Origin: Camelus bactrianus
Lineage: Eukaryota; Chordata; Mammalia; Artiodactyla; Camelidae
Direction: 5' to 3'
Assembly (NCBI RefSeq): GCF_048773025.1
Contig: NC_133555.1
Span: 58,785,206-58,849,205 of the forward strand
Length of the DNA stretch: 64,000 bases
Positions 1 through 13,464 of the stretch are shown piece by piece (the first letter of the stretch is position 1; each line of letters begins with the position of its first letter). Under the pieces are notes generated by a model. It was not told where the DNA came from. It saw only the letters and a program-made list of their open reading frames with translations, and ran no database searches. The translations under genes were made by a program, and so were the position numbers.

Positions 1-2730
1 TCACTATACCTGCTCAGTCCTGAGAGATAAGTGTTTGTGAAAGCCGTCCTTCAAATAGCTTGTTGGGAACACATAGTTACATTTCAGTTGCATTCTACAC
101 TCCATACATTTATAGGGAGGTGATAGCTCCAACTTGGTTTTCCAGTGAAAACTGCAGGAAATTCAAACCGGCACTAGGAACCAGGCAGAGAAACCAGAAA
201 AATATTTTCTCCTGCAAACCATTCCCTTTGTGTTAGATGAATGAACGTCTCTCCACATCTCAGTTCGGAGAGATAATTGTGTGTGAAAGCCGTCCTTCAC
301 CTAGCTTGTTGGGAACACATTGTTTCCTTTCAGTTGCAAACTACAATCCATGCATATATATTTGGAGGTACAAGCTCCAAGTCGTTTTAAAAGTGAAAAT
401 TACAGGAACATCCAACCGGCACTAGGAAACAGGCAGAGAAAGCAGAGTAAAAGTTTATCCTGCAAACCGTTCACTTTGTGCTAGATGAATGAAAATCTCC
501 CCTCATGATCAGTCTTGAGAGATAATTGTGTGTGAATGCCGTACTTCATCGAGCTTGTTTCTAACACAAAGTTTCTTTTCAGTTGCAAACTTCACCACAT
601 ACATATATATTGGTAGTTACTAGCTCCAACAAGGTTTTACAGTGAAAATTGCAGGAACATCCAACCAGAACTAGGAAACAGCCTGAGAATCCAGAGTAAA
701 AGTTTCCCCTTCAGCCTTTTCCCTTTCCACTAGATGAACGAATGTCTCTTCACATGCTTATTTCTGAGAGATAATTGGGTTTGAAAGCCGTCCTTCACCT
801 ACCTTGTTCGGAAAACATAGTTTCTTTACAGTTGCAAACTACTAATCCATACATATATATTAAGGGGTAATAGCTCCATCTCGTTTTTACAGTGAAAATT
901 GCAGGAAATTCAAACAGGCACTTAGAAACAGGCTGAGAAACGAGTGTAAAACTTTTTCCTGCTAATCGTTCCATTTTTGCTAGTTGAAGAAAAGTCACTC
1001 CACATGCTCCATTCTGAGAGATAAGTGTGTGTGAATGCTGTCTTTCACTTAGCTTTTTGGGAAAACAAAGATTCTTTTCAGTTGCAAACTACACCCAATA
1101 CTTATATATGGGGAGGTACAAGCTGGAAAATGGTTGTAGAGTGAAAACTGCAGGAACATCAGACCAACACTAGGAAACAGACTGAGAATCCAGAGAAAAA
1201 TTTTATCCTGTAGCCCATTCCCTTTGTGCTAGATGAAAGAAAGTCTCTCCACATGATCCGTTCTGGGAGATATTTGTGAAATAAGGCCTTTCTTCACATA
1301 GCGTGTTGGGAACACAAAGTTTCTTTTCAGTTGAAAACTACACTCCATACATATATATGTAGTTAAACTAGCTCCAAATCGATTTTACAGTGAAACCTGC
1401 AGGAAGTTCATATTGGCACTTTGAAAATGTCCATGAAACCAGAGTAAAAGTTTCACCAACAGCCCGTTCCATCTGTGCTAAATGAACGATCGTCTCTCCA
1501 CATGCTCAGTTCTGAGAGATAAGTGTGTGTGAAAGCCGTCATACACATAGCTTGTTTGGAACACAAGGTTTCTTTACAATTGCAATCTACAATCCATACA
1601 TTTATAGGGAGGAACTATCTCCAACGTGGTTTTCCAATGAAAACTGCAGGAACTTCAAAACGGCACAAGGAAACAGACTGAGAATCCAGAGTAAAATTTG
1701 CTCCTGCAGCCTGTACCCTTTCCGCTAGATGAACGAAAGTCTCCCCACATGCTCATTTCTCAGAGTTATTTGTGTGTGAAAGCCGTCTTTCATCTAGCTA
1801 GTTTGGAACTCAATGTTTCTTATCAATTGCAAGGAAACTTCCTTAAATATATATGTGGCTCTACTAGCTGCAACTCGACTTTATAGTGAAATCTGCAGGA
1901 ACTCAAACCGGCACTATGAAACTGTATGGGAAAACAGAGTATAAATTTCTCTTACAGCCCATTCAATTTGTGCTAGATGAACGAACTTCTCTCCACATGA
2001 TCAGTCCTGAGAGATAATTGTGTGTTAATGCCGTACTTCACCGAGCTTGTTTCTAACACAAAGTTTCTTTTCAGTTGCAAATTTCACCACATACATATAT
2101 ACAGGTAGTTACATGCTAAAAGAAGATTTTACAGTGAAAATTGCCGGAACATACAACCGGAACTAGGAAACTGATTGAGAATCCTGTGTAATAGTATCCC
2201 CTTCAGCCTTTTCCCTTTCCACTAGATGAACGAACGTCTCTTCACATGCTAAGTTCTGAGAGATAATTGTGTTTGAAAACTGTTTCAAACAAACGTTGTT
2301 TGGAAAACAAAGTTCCTTTTCATTTGCAAACTACAATCCGTACATATATATTAGGGGCTAAGAGCTCCATCTCGTTTTTACAGTGAAAATTGCAGAAATT
2401 CAAACAGGCACTTAGAAACAGGCTGAGAAACGAGTGTAAAACTTTTTCCTGCAAATTGTTCCCTTTTTGCTAGTTGAACGAATGTCTCTCAACATGCTCA
2501 GTTCTGAGGGATAATTTTGTGTGAAAGCCGTCCTTCACCTAGCTTATTGAGAACACAAAGTTTCTTTCAGTTGCTATCTACACTCCGTACATATATGGGG
2601 AGGCACTAGCTCCAACTCAGCTTAACACACAAAATGGCAGGAACGTCAAACTGGCACTTAGAAACAGGTTGAGAAACGACTGTAAAAGTTTCTCCTGATA
2701 ATCGTTCACATTGTGCTAGTTGAAAGAATG
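1..2730 (+). repeat. 5' HOR copy a, 11 monomers
   Basis: The window opens with TCACTATACCTGCTCAGTCC, which recurs at 2731, 5214 and 8689 and serves as the phase of this higher-order repeat. The copy is 2730 bp, 11 monomers. Over the first 240 bases I counted four differences from copy b, far fewer than between neighbouring monomers within the copy. It contains a monomer with AACTCAATGTTTCTTATC near 1810 that copy b lacks. The phase is arbitrary because the window starts here; the true array continues leftward. Confidence 0.92.
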
Positions 2731-5213
2731 TCACTATACCTGCTCAGTCCTGAGAGATAAGTGTTTGTGAAAGCCGTCCTTCAAATAGCTTGTTGGGAAC
2801 AGATAGTTACATTTCAGTTGCATTCTACACTCCATACATTTATAGGGAGGTGATAACTCCAACTTGGTTTTCCAGTGAAAACTGCAGGAAATTCAAACCG
2901 GCACTAGGAACCAGGCAGAGAAACCAGAGAAATATTTTCTCCTGCAAACCGTTCCCTTTGTGTTAGATGAATGAACGTCTCTCCACATCTCAGTTCGGAG
3001 AGATAATTGTGTGTGAAAGCCGTCCTTCACCTAGCTTGTTGGGAACACATTGTTTCCTTTCAGTTGCAAACTACAATCCATGCATATATATTTGGAGGTA
3101 CAAGCTCCAAGTCGTTTTAAAAGTGAAAATTACAGGAACATCCAACCGGCCCTAGGAAGCAGGCAGAGAAAGCAGAGTAAAAGTTTATCCTGCAAACCTT
3201 TCACTTTGTGCTAGATGAATGAAAATCTCCCCTCATGATCAGTCTTGAGAGATAATTGTGTGTGAATGCCGTACTTCATCGAGCTTCTTTCTAACACAAA
3301 GTTTCTTTTCAGTTGCAAACTTCACCACATACATATATATTGGTAGTTACAAGCTCCAACAAGGTTTTACAGTGAAAATTGCAGGAACATCCAACCAGAA
3401 CTAGGAAACAGCCTGAGAATCCAGAGTAAAAGTTTCACCTTCAGCCTTTTCCCTTTCCACTAGATGAACGAATGTCTCTTCACATGCTTATTTCTGAGAG
3501 ATAATTGGGTTTGAAAGCCGTCCTTCACCTACCTTGTTCGGAAAACATAGTTTCTTTACAGTTGCAAACTACTAATCCATACATATATATTAGGGGGTAA
3601 TAGCTCCATCTCGTTTTTACAGTGAAAATTGCAGGAAATTCAAACAGGCACTTAGAAACAGGCTGAGAAACGAGTGTAAAACTTTTTTCTGCTAATCGTT
3701 CCATTTTTGCTAGTTGAAGAAAAGTCACTCCACATGCTCCATTCTGAGAGATAAGTGTGTGTGAATGCTGTCTTTCACTTAGCTTTTTGGGAACACAAAG
3801 ATTCTTTTCAGTTGCAAACTACACCCAATACTTATATAAGGGGAGGTACAAGCTGGAAAACGGTTGTAGAGTGAAAACTGCAGGAACATCAGTCCAACAC
3901 TAGGAAACAGACTGAGAATCCATAGAAAAATTTTAACCTGTAGCCCGTTCCATTTGTGCTAGATGAAAGAACGTCTCTCCACATGCTCCGTTCTGGGAGA
4001 TATTTGTGAAATAAGGCCTTTCTTCACATAGCGTGTTGGGAACACAAAGTTTCTTTTCAGTTGAAAACTACACTCCATACATATATATGTAGTTAAACTA
4101 GCTCCAAATCGATTTTACAGTGAAATCTGCAGGAAGTTCATATTGGCAGTTTGAAAATGTCCGTGAAACCAGAGTAAAAGTTTCACCAACAGCCCGTTCC
4201 ATCTGTGCTAAATGAACGATCATCTCTCCACATGCTCAGTTCTGAGTGATAAGTGTGTGTGAAAGCCGTCTTACACATAGCTTGTTTGGAACACAAGGTT
4301 TCTTTACAATTGCAATCTACAATCCATAAATTTATAGGGATGTACTATCTCCAACTTGGTTTTCCATTGAAAACTGCAGGAACTTCAAAACGGCACAAGG
4401 AAACAGACTGAGAATCCAGAGTAAAATTTGCTCCTGCAGCCTGTACCCTTTCCGCTAGATGAACGAACGTCTCTCCACATGATCAGTCCTGAGAGATAAT
4501 TGTGTGTTAACGCTGTACTTCACCGAGCTTGTTTCTAACACAAAGTTTCTTTTCAGTTGCAAATTTCACCACATACATATATATTGGTAGTTACAAGCTC
4601 CAAGAAGATTTTACAGTGAAAAATGCCAGAACATACAACCGGAACTAGGAAACAGATTGAGAATCCTGTGTAATAGTATCCCCTTCAGGCTTTTCCCTTT
4701 CCACTAGATGAACGAACGTCTCTTCACATGCTAAGTTCTGAGAGATAATTGTGTTTGAAAGCTGTCATTCACATACGTTGTTCGGAAAACAAAGTTTCTT
4801 TTCATTTGCAAACTAGAATCCGTACATATATATTAGGGGCTAAGAGCTCCATCTCGTTTTTACAGTGAAAATTGCAGGAAATTCAAACAGGCACTTAGAA
4901 ACATTCTGAGAAACGAGTGTAAAACTTTTTCCTGCTAATTGTTCCCTTTTTGCTAGTTGAACGAATGTCTCTCAACATGCTCAGTTCTGAGGGATAATTT
5001 TGTGTGAAAGCCGTCCTTCACCTAGCTTATTGAGAACACAAAGTTTCTTTCAGTAGCTATCTACACTCCGTACATATATGGGGAGGCACTAGCTCCAACT
5101 CAGCTTAACAGTCAAAACAGCAGGAACGTCAAACTGGCACTTAGAAAGAGGTTGAGAAACGACTGTAAAAGTTTCTCCTGATAATCGTTCACATTGTGCT
5201 AGTTGAAAGAACG
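2731..5213 (+). repeat. 5' HOR copy b, 10 monomers
   Basis: This copy is 2483 bp and collinear with copy a, but lacks one monomer. After the TCCGCTAGATGAACG landmark at about 4450 it passes directly to the GATCAGTCCTGAGAG monomer, whereas copy a has an additional unit (about 1725-1973) between them. The loss is of one whole unit in register, so the monomer phase is not broken. This is the expected product of unequal exchange between adjacent monomers. Confidence 0.92.
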
Positions 5214-6193
5214 TCACTATACCTGCTCAGTCCTGAGAGATAAGTGTTTGTGAAAGCCGTCCTTCAAATAGCTTGTTGGGAACACATAGTTACATTTCAG
5301 TTGCATTCTACACTCCATACATTTATAGGGAGGTGATAGCTCCAACTTGGTTTTCCAGTGAAAACTGCAGGAAATTCAAACCGGCACTAGGAACCAGGCA
5401 GAGAAACCAGAGAAATATTTTCTCCTGCAAACCGTTCCCTTTGTGTTAGATGAATGAACGTCTCTCCACATCTCAGTTCGGAGAGATAATTGTGTGTGAA
5501 AGCCGTCCTTCACCTAGCTTGTTGGGAACACATTGTTTCCTTTCAGTTGCAAACTACAATCCATGCATATATATTTGGAGGTACAAGCTCCAAGTCGTTT
5601 TAAAAGTGAAAATTACAGGAACATCCAACCGGCACTAGGAAACAGGCAGAGAAAGAAGAGTAAAAGTTTATCCTGCAAACCGTTCACTTTGTGCTAGATG
5701 AATGAAAATCTCCCCTCATGATCAGTCTTGAGAGATAATTGTGTGTGAATGCCGTACTTCATCGAGCTTGTTTCTAACACAAAGTTTCTTTTCAGTTGCA
5801 AACTTCACCACATACATATATATTGGTAGTTACAAGCTCCAACAAGGTTTTACAGTGAAAATTGCAGGAACATCCAACCAGAACTAGGAAACAGCCTGAG
5901 AATCCAGAGTAAAAGTTTCCACTTCAGCCTTTTCCCTTTCCACTAGATGAACGAATGTCTCTTCACATGCTTATTTCTGAAGAGATAATTGGGTTTGAAA
6001 GCCGTCCTTCACCTACCTTGTTCAGAAAACATAGTTTCTTTACAGTTGCAAACTACTAATCCATACATATATATTAAGGGGTAATAGCTCCATCTCGTTT
6101 TTACAGTGAAAATTGCAGGAAATTCAAACAGGCACTTAGAAACAGGCTGAGAAACGAGTGTAAAACTTTTTCCTGCTAATCGTTCCATTTTTG

Positions 6194-6938
6194 CTAGTTG
6201 AAGAAAAGTCACTCCACATGCTCCACTCTGAGAGGTAAGTGTGTGTGAATGCTGTCTTTCACTTAGCTTTTTGGGAACACAAAGATTCTTTTCAGTTGCA
6301 AACTACACCCAATACTTATATATGGGGAGGTACAAGCTGGAAAACGGTTGTAGAGTGAAAACTGCAGGAACATCAGTCCAACACTAGGAAACAGACTGAG
6401 AATCCAGAGAAAAATTTTAACCTGTAGCCCGTTCCCTTTTTGCTAGATGAACGAACGTCTCTCCACATGCTCCGTTCTGGGAGATATTTGTGAAATAAGG
6501 CCTTTCTTCACATAGCGTGTTGGGAACACAAAGGTTCTATTCAGTTGAAAACTACACTCCATACATATATATGTAGTTAAACTAGCTCCAAATCGATTTT
6601 ACAGTGAAATCTGCAGGAAGTTCATATTGGAACTTTGAAAATGTCCGTGAAACCAGAGTAAAAGTTTCACCAACAGCCTGTTCCATCTGAGCTAAATGAA
6701 CGATCGTCTCTCCACATGCTCAGTTCTGAGAGATAAGTGTGTGTGAAAGCCGTCTTAAACATAGCTTGTTTGGAACACAAGGTTTCTTTACAATTGCAAA
6801 CTACAATCCATATATTTATAGGGAGGTACTATCTCCAACGTGGTTTTCCAATGAAAACTGCAGGAACTTCAAAACGGCACAAGGAAACAGACTGAGAATC
6901 CAGAGTAAAATTTGCTCCTGCAGCCTGTACCCTTCCCG
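6194..6938 (+). repeat. Trimer block, first unit, inside HOR copy c
   Basis: Three monomers bounded by CTAG landmarks at 6194, 6443, 6692 and 6939 (745 bp). Their order is one with GAATGCTGTCTTTCAC, one with TTGTGAAATAAGGCC, and one with ACACAAGGTTTCTTTACAATTG. The same trimer occurs once in copies a and b, so this is the pre-existing unit. Confidence 0.9.
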
Positions 6939-7682
6939 CTAGATGAACGAAAGTCTCTGCACATGCTCAATTCTGAGAGATAAGTGTGTGAGAATGCTGT
7001 CTTTCACGTAGCTTTTTGGGAACACGAAGATTCTTTTCAGTTGCAAACTACACCCAATCCTTATATATGGGGAGGTACAAGCTGGAAAACGGTTGTAGAG
7101 TGAAAACTGCAGGAACATCAGTCCAACACTAGGAAACAGACTGAGAATCCAGAGTAAAATTTTGTCCTGTATCCGTTCCCTTTGTGCTAGATGAACGAAC
7201 GTCTCTCCACATGCTCCGTTCTGGGAGATATTTGTGAAATAAGGCCTTTCTTCACATAGCGTGTTGGGAACACAAAGTTTCTTTTCAGTTGAAAACTACA
7301 CTCCATACATATATATGTAGTTAAACTAGCTGCAAATCGATTTTACAGTGAAATCTGCAGGAAGTTCATATTGGCACTTTGAAAATGTCCGTGAAACCAG
7401 AGTAAAAGTTTCAACAACAGCCCGTTCCATCTGTGCTAAATGAACGATCGTCTCTCCACATGCTCAGTTCTGAGAGATAAGTGTGTGTGAAAGCCGTCTT
7501 ACACATAGCTTGTTTGGAACACAAGGTTTCTTTAAAATTGCAATCTACAATCCATACATTTATAGGGAGGTACTATCTCCAACTTGGTTTTCCAATGAAA
7601 ACTGCAGGAACTTCAAAACGGCACAAGGAAACAGACTGAGAATCCAGAGTAATATTTGCTCCTGCAGCCTTTACCCTTTCCG
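6939..7682 (+). repeat. Trimer block, tandem duplicate, inside HOR copy c
   Basis: CTAG landmarks at 6939, 7187, 7437 and 7683 bound three monomers (744 bp) in the same order as the preceding trimer, with offset 744-745. Single-base differences such as GTGTGTGAGAATGC against GTGTGTGAATGC show that it is not an exact recent copy. It accounts for all of the extra length of the 14-mer HOR copy over the 11-mer form. Confidence 0.9.
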
Positions 7683-8688
7683 CTAGATGAACGAAAGTCT
7701 CTCCACATGATCAGTTCTCAGAGTTAATTGTGTGTGAAATCCGTCTTTCACCTAGCTTGTTTGGAACTCAATGTTTCTTATCAATTGCAAAGAAACTTCC
7801 TTAAATATATATGTGGCTCTACTAGCTGCAACTCGACTTTATAGTGAAATCTGCAGGAACTCAACCCGGCACTATGAAACTGTCTGGGAAATCAGAGTAA
7901 AAATTTCTCCTACAGCCCATTCTATTTGTGCTAGATGAACGAACGTCTCTCCACATGATCAGTCCTGGGAGATAATTGTGTGTTAATGCCGTACTTCACC
8001 GAGCTTGTTTCTAACACAAAGTTTCTTTTCAGTTGCAAATTTCACCACATACATATATATTGGTAGTTACTAGCTCCAAGAATTTTTACAGTGAAAATTG
8101 CCAGAACATACAACCGGAACTAGGAAACAGATTGAGAATCCTGTGTAATAGTATCCCCTTCAGGCTTTTCCCTTTCCACTAGATGAACGAACGTCTCTTC
8201 ACATGCTAAGTTCTGAGAGATAATTGTGTTTGAAAGCTGTTTCAAACATACGTTGTTCGGAAAACAAAGTTTCTTTTCATTTGCAAACTACAATCCGTAC
8301 ATATATATTAGGGGCTAAGAGCTCCATCTCGTTTTTACAGTGAAAATTGCAGGAAATTCAAACAGGCACTTAGAAACAGGCTGAGAAACGAGTGTAAAAC
8401 TTTTTCCTGCTAATTGTTCCCTTTTTGCTAGTTGAACGAATGTCTCTCAACATGCTCAGTTCTGAGGGATAATTTTGTGTGAAAGCCGTCCTTCACCTAG
8501 CTTATTGAGAACACAAAGTTTCTTTCAGTTGCTATCTACACTCCGTACATATATGGGGAGGCACTAGCTCCAACTCAGCTTAACAGTCAAAACGGCAGGA
8601 ACGTCAAACTGGCACTTAGAAACAGGTTGAGAAACGACTGTAAAAGTTTCTCCTGATAATCGTTCACATTGTGCTAGTTGAAAGAACG

Positions 8689-10640
8689 TCACTATACCTG
8701 CTCAGTCCTGAGAGATAAGTGTTTGTGAAAGCCGTCCTTCAAATAGCTTGTTGGGAACACATAGTTACATTTCAGTTGCATTCTACACTCCATACATTTA
8801 TAGGGAGGTGATAGCTCCAACTTGGTTTTCCAGTGAAAACTGCAGGAAATTCAAACCGGCACTAGGAACCAGGCAGAGAAACCAGAGAAATATTTTCTCC
8901 TGCAAACCGTTCCCTTTGTGTTAGATGAATGAACGTCTCTCCACATCTCAGTTCGGAGAGATAATTGTGTGTGAAAGCCGTCCTTCAGCTAGCTTGTTGG
9001 GAACACATTGTTTCCTTTCAGTTGCAAACTACAATCCATGCATATATATTTGGAGGTACAAGCTCCAAGTCGTTTTAAAAGTGAAAATTACAGGAACATC
9101 CAACCGGCACTAGGAAACAGGCAGAGAAAGCAGAGTAAAAGTTTATCCTGCAAACCGTTCACTTTGTGCTAGATGAATGAAAATCTCCCCTCATGATCAG
9201 TCTTGAGAGATAATTGTGTGTGAATGCCGTACTTCATCGAGCTTGTTTCTAACACAAAGTTTCTTTTCAGTTGCAAACTTCACCACATACATATATATTG
9301 GTAGTTACAAGCTCCAACAAGTTTTTACAGTGAAAATTGCAGGAACATCCAACCAGAACTAGGAAACAGCCTGAGAATCCAGAGTAAAAGTTTCCCCTTC
9401 AGCCTTTTCCCTTTCCACTAGATGAACGAACGTCTCTTCACATGCTTATTTCTGAGAGGTAATTGGGTTTGAAAGCCGTCCTTCACCTACCTTGTTCGGA
9501 AAACATAGTTTCTTTACAGTTGCAAACTACTAATCCATACATATATATTAAGGGGTAATAGCTCCATCTCGTTTTTACAGTGAAAATAGCAGGAAATTCA
9601 AACAGACACTTAGAAACATGCTGAGAAACGAGTGTAAAACTTTTTTCTGCTAATCGTTCCATTTTTGCTAGTTGAAGAAAAGTCACTCCACATGCTCCAT
9701 TCTGAGAGATATGTGTGTGTGAATGCTGTCTTTCACTTAGCATTTTGGGAACACAAAGATTCTTTTCAGTTGCAAAATACACCCAATACTTATATAAGGG
9801 GAGCTACAAGCTGGAAAATGGTTGTAGAGTGAAAACTGCAGGAACATCAGAACAACACTAGGAAACAGACTGAGAATCCAGAGTAAAATTATATCCTGTA
9901 GCCCGTTCCCTTTCTGCTAGATGAACGAACGTCTCTCTATATGCTCCGTTCTGGGAGATATTTGTGATATAAGTCCTTACTTCACATAGCGTGTTGGGAA
10001 CACAAAGTTTCTTTTCAGTTGAAAACTACACTCCATAGATATATGTGTAGTTAAACTAGCTCCAAATCGATTTTACAGTGATATCTGCAGGAAGTTCATA
10101 TTGGCACTTTGAAAATGTCTGTGAAACCAGAGTAAAAATTTCACCAACAGCCCGTTCCATCTGTGCTAAATGAACGATCGTCTCTCCACATGCTCAGTTC
10201 TGAGACATAAGTGTGTGTGAAAGCCGTCTTACAAATAGCTTGTTTGGTACACAAGGTTTTTTTACAATTGCAATCTACAATACATAAATTTATAGAGAGG
10301 TACTACCTCCAAATTGGTTTTCCAATGAAACTGCAAGAATTTCAAAACTGCACAAGGTAACAGACTGAGAATCCAGAGTAAAATTTGCTCCTGCAGCCTG
10401 TTCCTTTTCCGCTACATGAACGAACGTCTCTCCACATGCTCAGTTCTGAGATATAAGTGTGTGTGAAAGCCATCCTTTAACTAGCTTGTTTGGAACTCAA
10501 TGTAACTTTTCAATGGCAAACAAATCTCCTTAAATATATATGTGGCTGTAATAGCTGCAACTCGATTTTATAGTGAAATCTGCAGGAACTCAAACCGGCA
10601 CTATGAAACTGTCTGAGAAAACAGAATAAAAATTTCTCCT
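8689..10640 (+). repeat. 5' HOR copy d, partial, diverging toward its right end
   Basis: The copy begins with TCACTATACCTGCTCAG at 8689 and tracks copies a-c monomer by monomer. It closely matches them to about 9.8 kb. Differences then accumulate: GTTTGGTACACAAGG near 10240, and a monomer with AACTCAATGTAACTTTTC near 10495 that corresponds to the unit missing from copy b. After about 10.64 kb the order follows the mosaic region instead. This looks like the edge of the homogenised HOR domain. Confidence 0.82.
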
Positions 10641-12880
10641 ACAACCAATTCCATTTGTGCTAGACGAACGAAAGTCTCTCAACATGATCAGTTCTGAGAA
10701 ATACGTGTGTAAGAAAGCCGTCATTCACCTAGCTTGTTGGAAACACAAAGTTCCTTTACAGTTGCAGACAACAGCCCCTATATTTATATTTGTATGTAAT
10801 AGCTCCAACTCGGTTTAATAGTGAAAACTGCAGGAAATACAACCCGGCATTTAGAAAAATGCTGAGAAATGACTATAAAAAGCTCCCCTGCAACACGTTC
10901 CCCTTGTGCTAGTTGAACGATCGTCACTCCACACCCTCCGTTCTGAGAGATAAGTGTGTGTGAAAGCCGTCCTTTATATACCTTGTTAGGAACACAAAGT
11001 TCCTTTTCAGTTGTAAACAACACTCCATACATATATATGGGGTGGTACAAGTTAGAACACGGTTGTACATTGAAAACTGCAGGAACTTCAAACCAAAACT
11101 AGGATACAGATTGAGAAACCAGAGTAAAAGTTTCTCCTGCAGCCCGTTCCCTTGTGCTAGATGGATGAAAGTCTCTAAACATGCTCATTTCTGAGAGATA
11201 TTTTTGAGTGAAAGCCGTCCTTCATCTAGCTTTTTGGGAACACAAAGTTTCTTTTAAGATGCAAACATCACTACATACATATATATAAGGAAGTACAAGC
11301 TCAAACTAGGTGTTACAGTGAAAATTGCAAGAACATCCAACTGGCACTAGGAAATAGGCTGAGAAAGCAGAGTAAATTTCTCCTGCAAACCATTCATTTT
11401 GTGCTAAATGAACGAACGTCTCTCCACATGCTCCGTTCTGAGAGATAGTTGTGTGTGAATGTCGTACTTCACCTAGCTTGTTCAACACACAAAGTTTCTT
11501 TTGAGTTGCAAAGTACAATCCATACATATATATTGGGAGGTACTAGCTCCAACTCTGTTTTACAGTAAAAATTGCAGGAACTTCCATCTGGCACTAGGAA
11601 ACATGCTGAGAAAGCAGAGTAAAAGTTTCTCCTGCAACCCGTTCAATTTGAGCTAGATGAACGAACGTCTCTTCACATGCTCAGTACTGAGAGATAATTT
11701 AGTGTGAAAGCCGTCCTTCACCTAGCTTGTTGGGAACTCAAAGTTACTTTCCAGTTGCAATCTACAGTCCACACAGTTTTATTTGTATGTACAGGCTCCA
11801 AATCTGTTTAACAGTGAAAACTGCAGGAACTTCAATCAGGCACTTAGAAATATCCTGAGAAATGAATGTAATAGTTTCTCCAGCAAATCGTTCCATTGGT
11901 GCTTGTTGAAGGAACGTCAGTCCAAATGCTCCATTCTGAGAGATAAGTGTGTGTGAATGCCGTCCTTCACCTAGCTTGTTGGGAACACATATTTCCTTTA
12001 CAGTTGCAATTTACACTCCACAAATTTGTGGGGAGGAAATAGCTCCAACTCGGTTTACCAGTGAAAACTGAAGGAAATTCAAACCGGCACTAGGAAACAT
12101 GCTGAGAAAACAGAGAAAAATTTTGTGCTGCAACCCGTTCCCTTTGTGCTAGATGAATGAATGTCTCTCCATATGCTCTGTTCTGAGAGAAAATTGTGTG
12201 TGAATGACGTCCTTCACTTAGCATCTTGGGGACACAAAACTTCTTTTCATTTGCATACTACACTCCATACATATATATAGGGAGGTACCAGTTCCAACTC
12301 GGTTTTACAGTGAAACTTCAGGAATTTCAAAGCAGAACAAGGAAACAGACTTAGAAACCAGATTAAAACTTTCTCCGGCAAACCGCTCCCTTTGTGCTAG
12401 AAGAACGAAAGTCATTCTACGTGCTCCGTTCTGAGAGAAAAGAGTATGTGAAAGCCGTCCTTCACCTAGATTGTTGTGAACAGAAAGATTCTTTTCAGCT
12501 GCAAACTACACTCCGTACATATACATGGGGTGGTACTAGTTCCTACTCGGTTTTCCAGTGAAAGCTGCAGGAACTTCTAAACGGCACTAGGAAACAGACT
12601 GAGGAACGAGAGTAAAAGTTTCTCCTGCAGAATTTTCCCATTGTGTTAGATGAAAAAAGGTTTCTCCACATGCTCAGTTCTGAGAAATATATGTGTGTGA
12701 AAGCCGTCTTACACGTAGATAGTTTGGAACACAAAGTTTCTTTCCAGTTGCAGTCAAAACTCGATACATATATGGGTAGGTACTAGCTCCAACTTGGTTT
12801 TCCAGTGAAAACTGCAGGAAGTTCAAACCGGCACTAGGAAAAAGGCTGAGCAACCAGAGTAAAATTTTCTCTTGCAACCC
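10204..12880 (+). repeat. Segmental copy 1 of the ~2.7-kb block shared with 19.4-22.0 kb
   Basis: About 11 monomers recur at 19368-22045 with an almost constant offset of 9164-9165 bp. Similarity is looser at the left (10.2-10.6 kb) and very close from about 10.64 kb: I noticed one or two base differences between 10784-11050 and 19949-20215. Characteristic units include TTCATTTGCATACTACACTC near 12245 and a GTCATTCTACGTGCTCCG unit near 12410. Part of the block is also present at 61.17-62.4 kb. Confidence 0.88.
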
Positions 12881-13464
12881 GTTCCCTTTGAGCTAGATGA
12901 AGGAAAGTCTCTCCACATCTCAGTTCTGAGATATAAGTGTGTGTGAAAGCCGTCCTTCAAATAGCTTGTTAGGAACACAAAGTATATTTTCATTTGTATA
13001 TTACACTCCATACATACATTTTGCGTGGTACAAGGTCCAACACTTTTGTACAGTGAAAACTGTAAGATCTTCAAACCGAATCTAGGAAATAGTCTGAGAA
13101 TCCAGAGTAAATGTTTCTCCTACAGCCAATTCTCTAGTGCTAGATGAACTAACGTCTCTAAACATGCTCATTTCTGGGAGATATTTGTGAGTTAAACCGT
13201 CCTTCAACTAGCTATCTGGGAACACATAGTTTGTTTTCAGTTTCAAACTTCAATGAATACATATATATTGGGAGGTACAAGCTCAAACTCGGTGTTACAG
13301 TGAAAATTGCAAGATATCCAACAGGCAGTAAGAAATGGGCTGAGAATGCAGAGTAAATTTTCTCCTGCCACCCATTCATTTTGTGCTAGATGAGCAAATG
13401 TCTCTCCACATGCTCAGTTGTGAGGGATATGTGTGTGTGAAAGCCTTCCTTCAACTAGCATGTT
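12881..13464 (+). repeat. Diverged monomers related to 15.8-16.4, 27.97-28.6 and 39.1-39.7 kb
   Basis: Monomers with GAAGGAAAGTCTCTCCACATC, then TCTGGGAGATATTTGTGAG with CTAGCTATCTGGGAACAC, then TTGTGAGGGATATGTG. The same three-unit order is found at about 15.8-16.4 kb, 22.05-22.6 kb, 27.97-28.6 kb (and its HOR copies) and 39.1-39.7 kb. Agreement between these places is clearly lower than in the long recent duplications, so this is an older shared arrangement. Confidence 0.75.

Larger units (their letters stand above)
5214..8688 (+). repeat. 5' HOR copy c, 14 monomers
   Basis: This copy is 3475 bp. It keeps the monomer that copy b lacks (AACTCAATGTTTCTTATC near 7770) and carries three additional monomers, because a trimer is tandemly doubled at 6194-7682. 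Apart from this it is collinear with copies a and b and differs from them by scattered single bases. Confidence 0.92.

Noticed and set aside
1-10640. CRISPR-like array of direct repeats with spacers
   Set aside because: The units are contiguous 248-bp tandem copies in which every position is related between units. There are no short conserved repeats separated by unrelated spacers.
12820-12829. RNA polymerase III B-box-like GTTCAAACC in some monomers (also near 21986, 51728 and 62325)
   Set aside because: The array consensus has CTTCAAACC, so the match arises by one base change in a few units. There is no A box at the proper distance and no tRNA- or SINE-like fold or tail.
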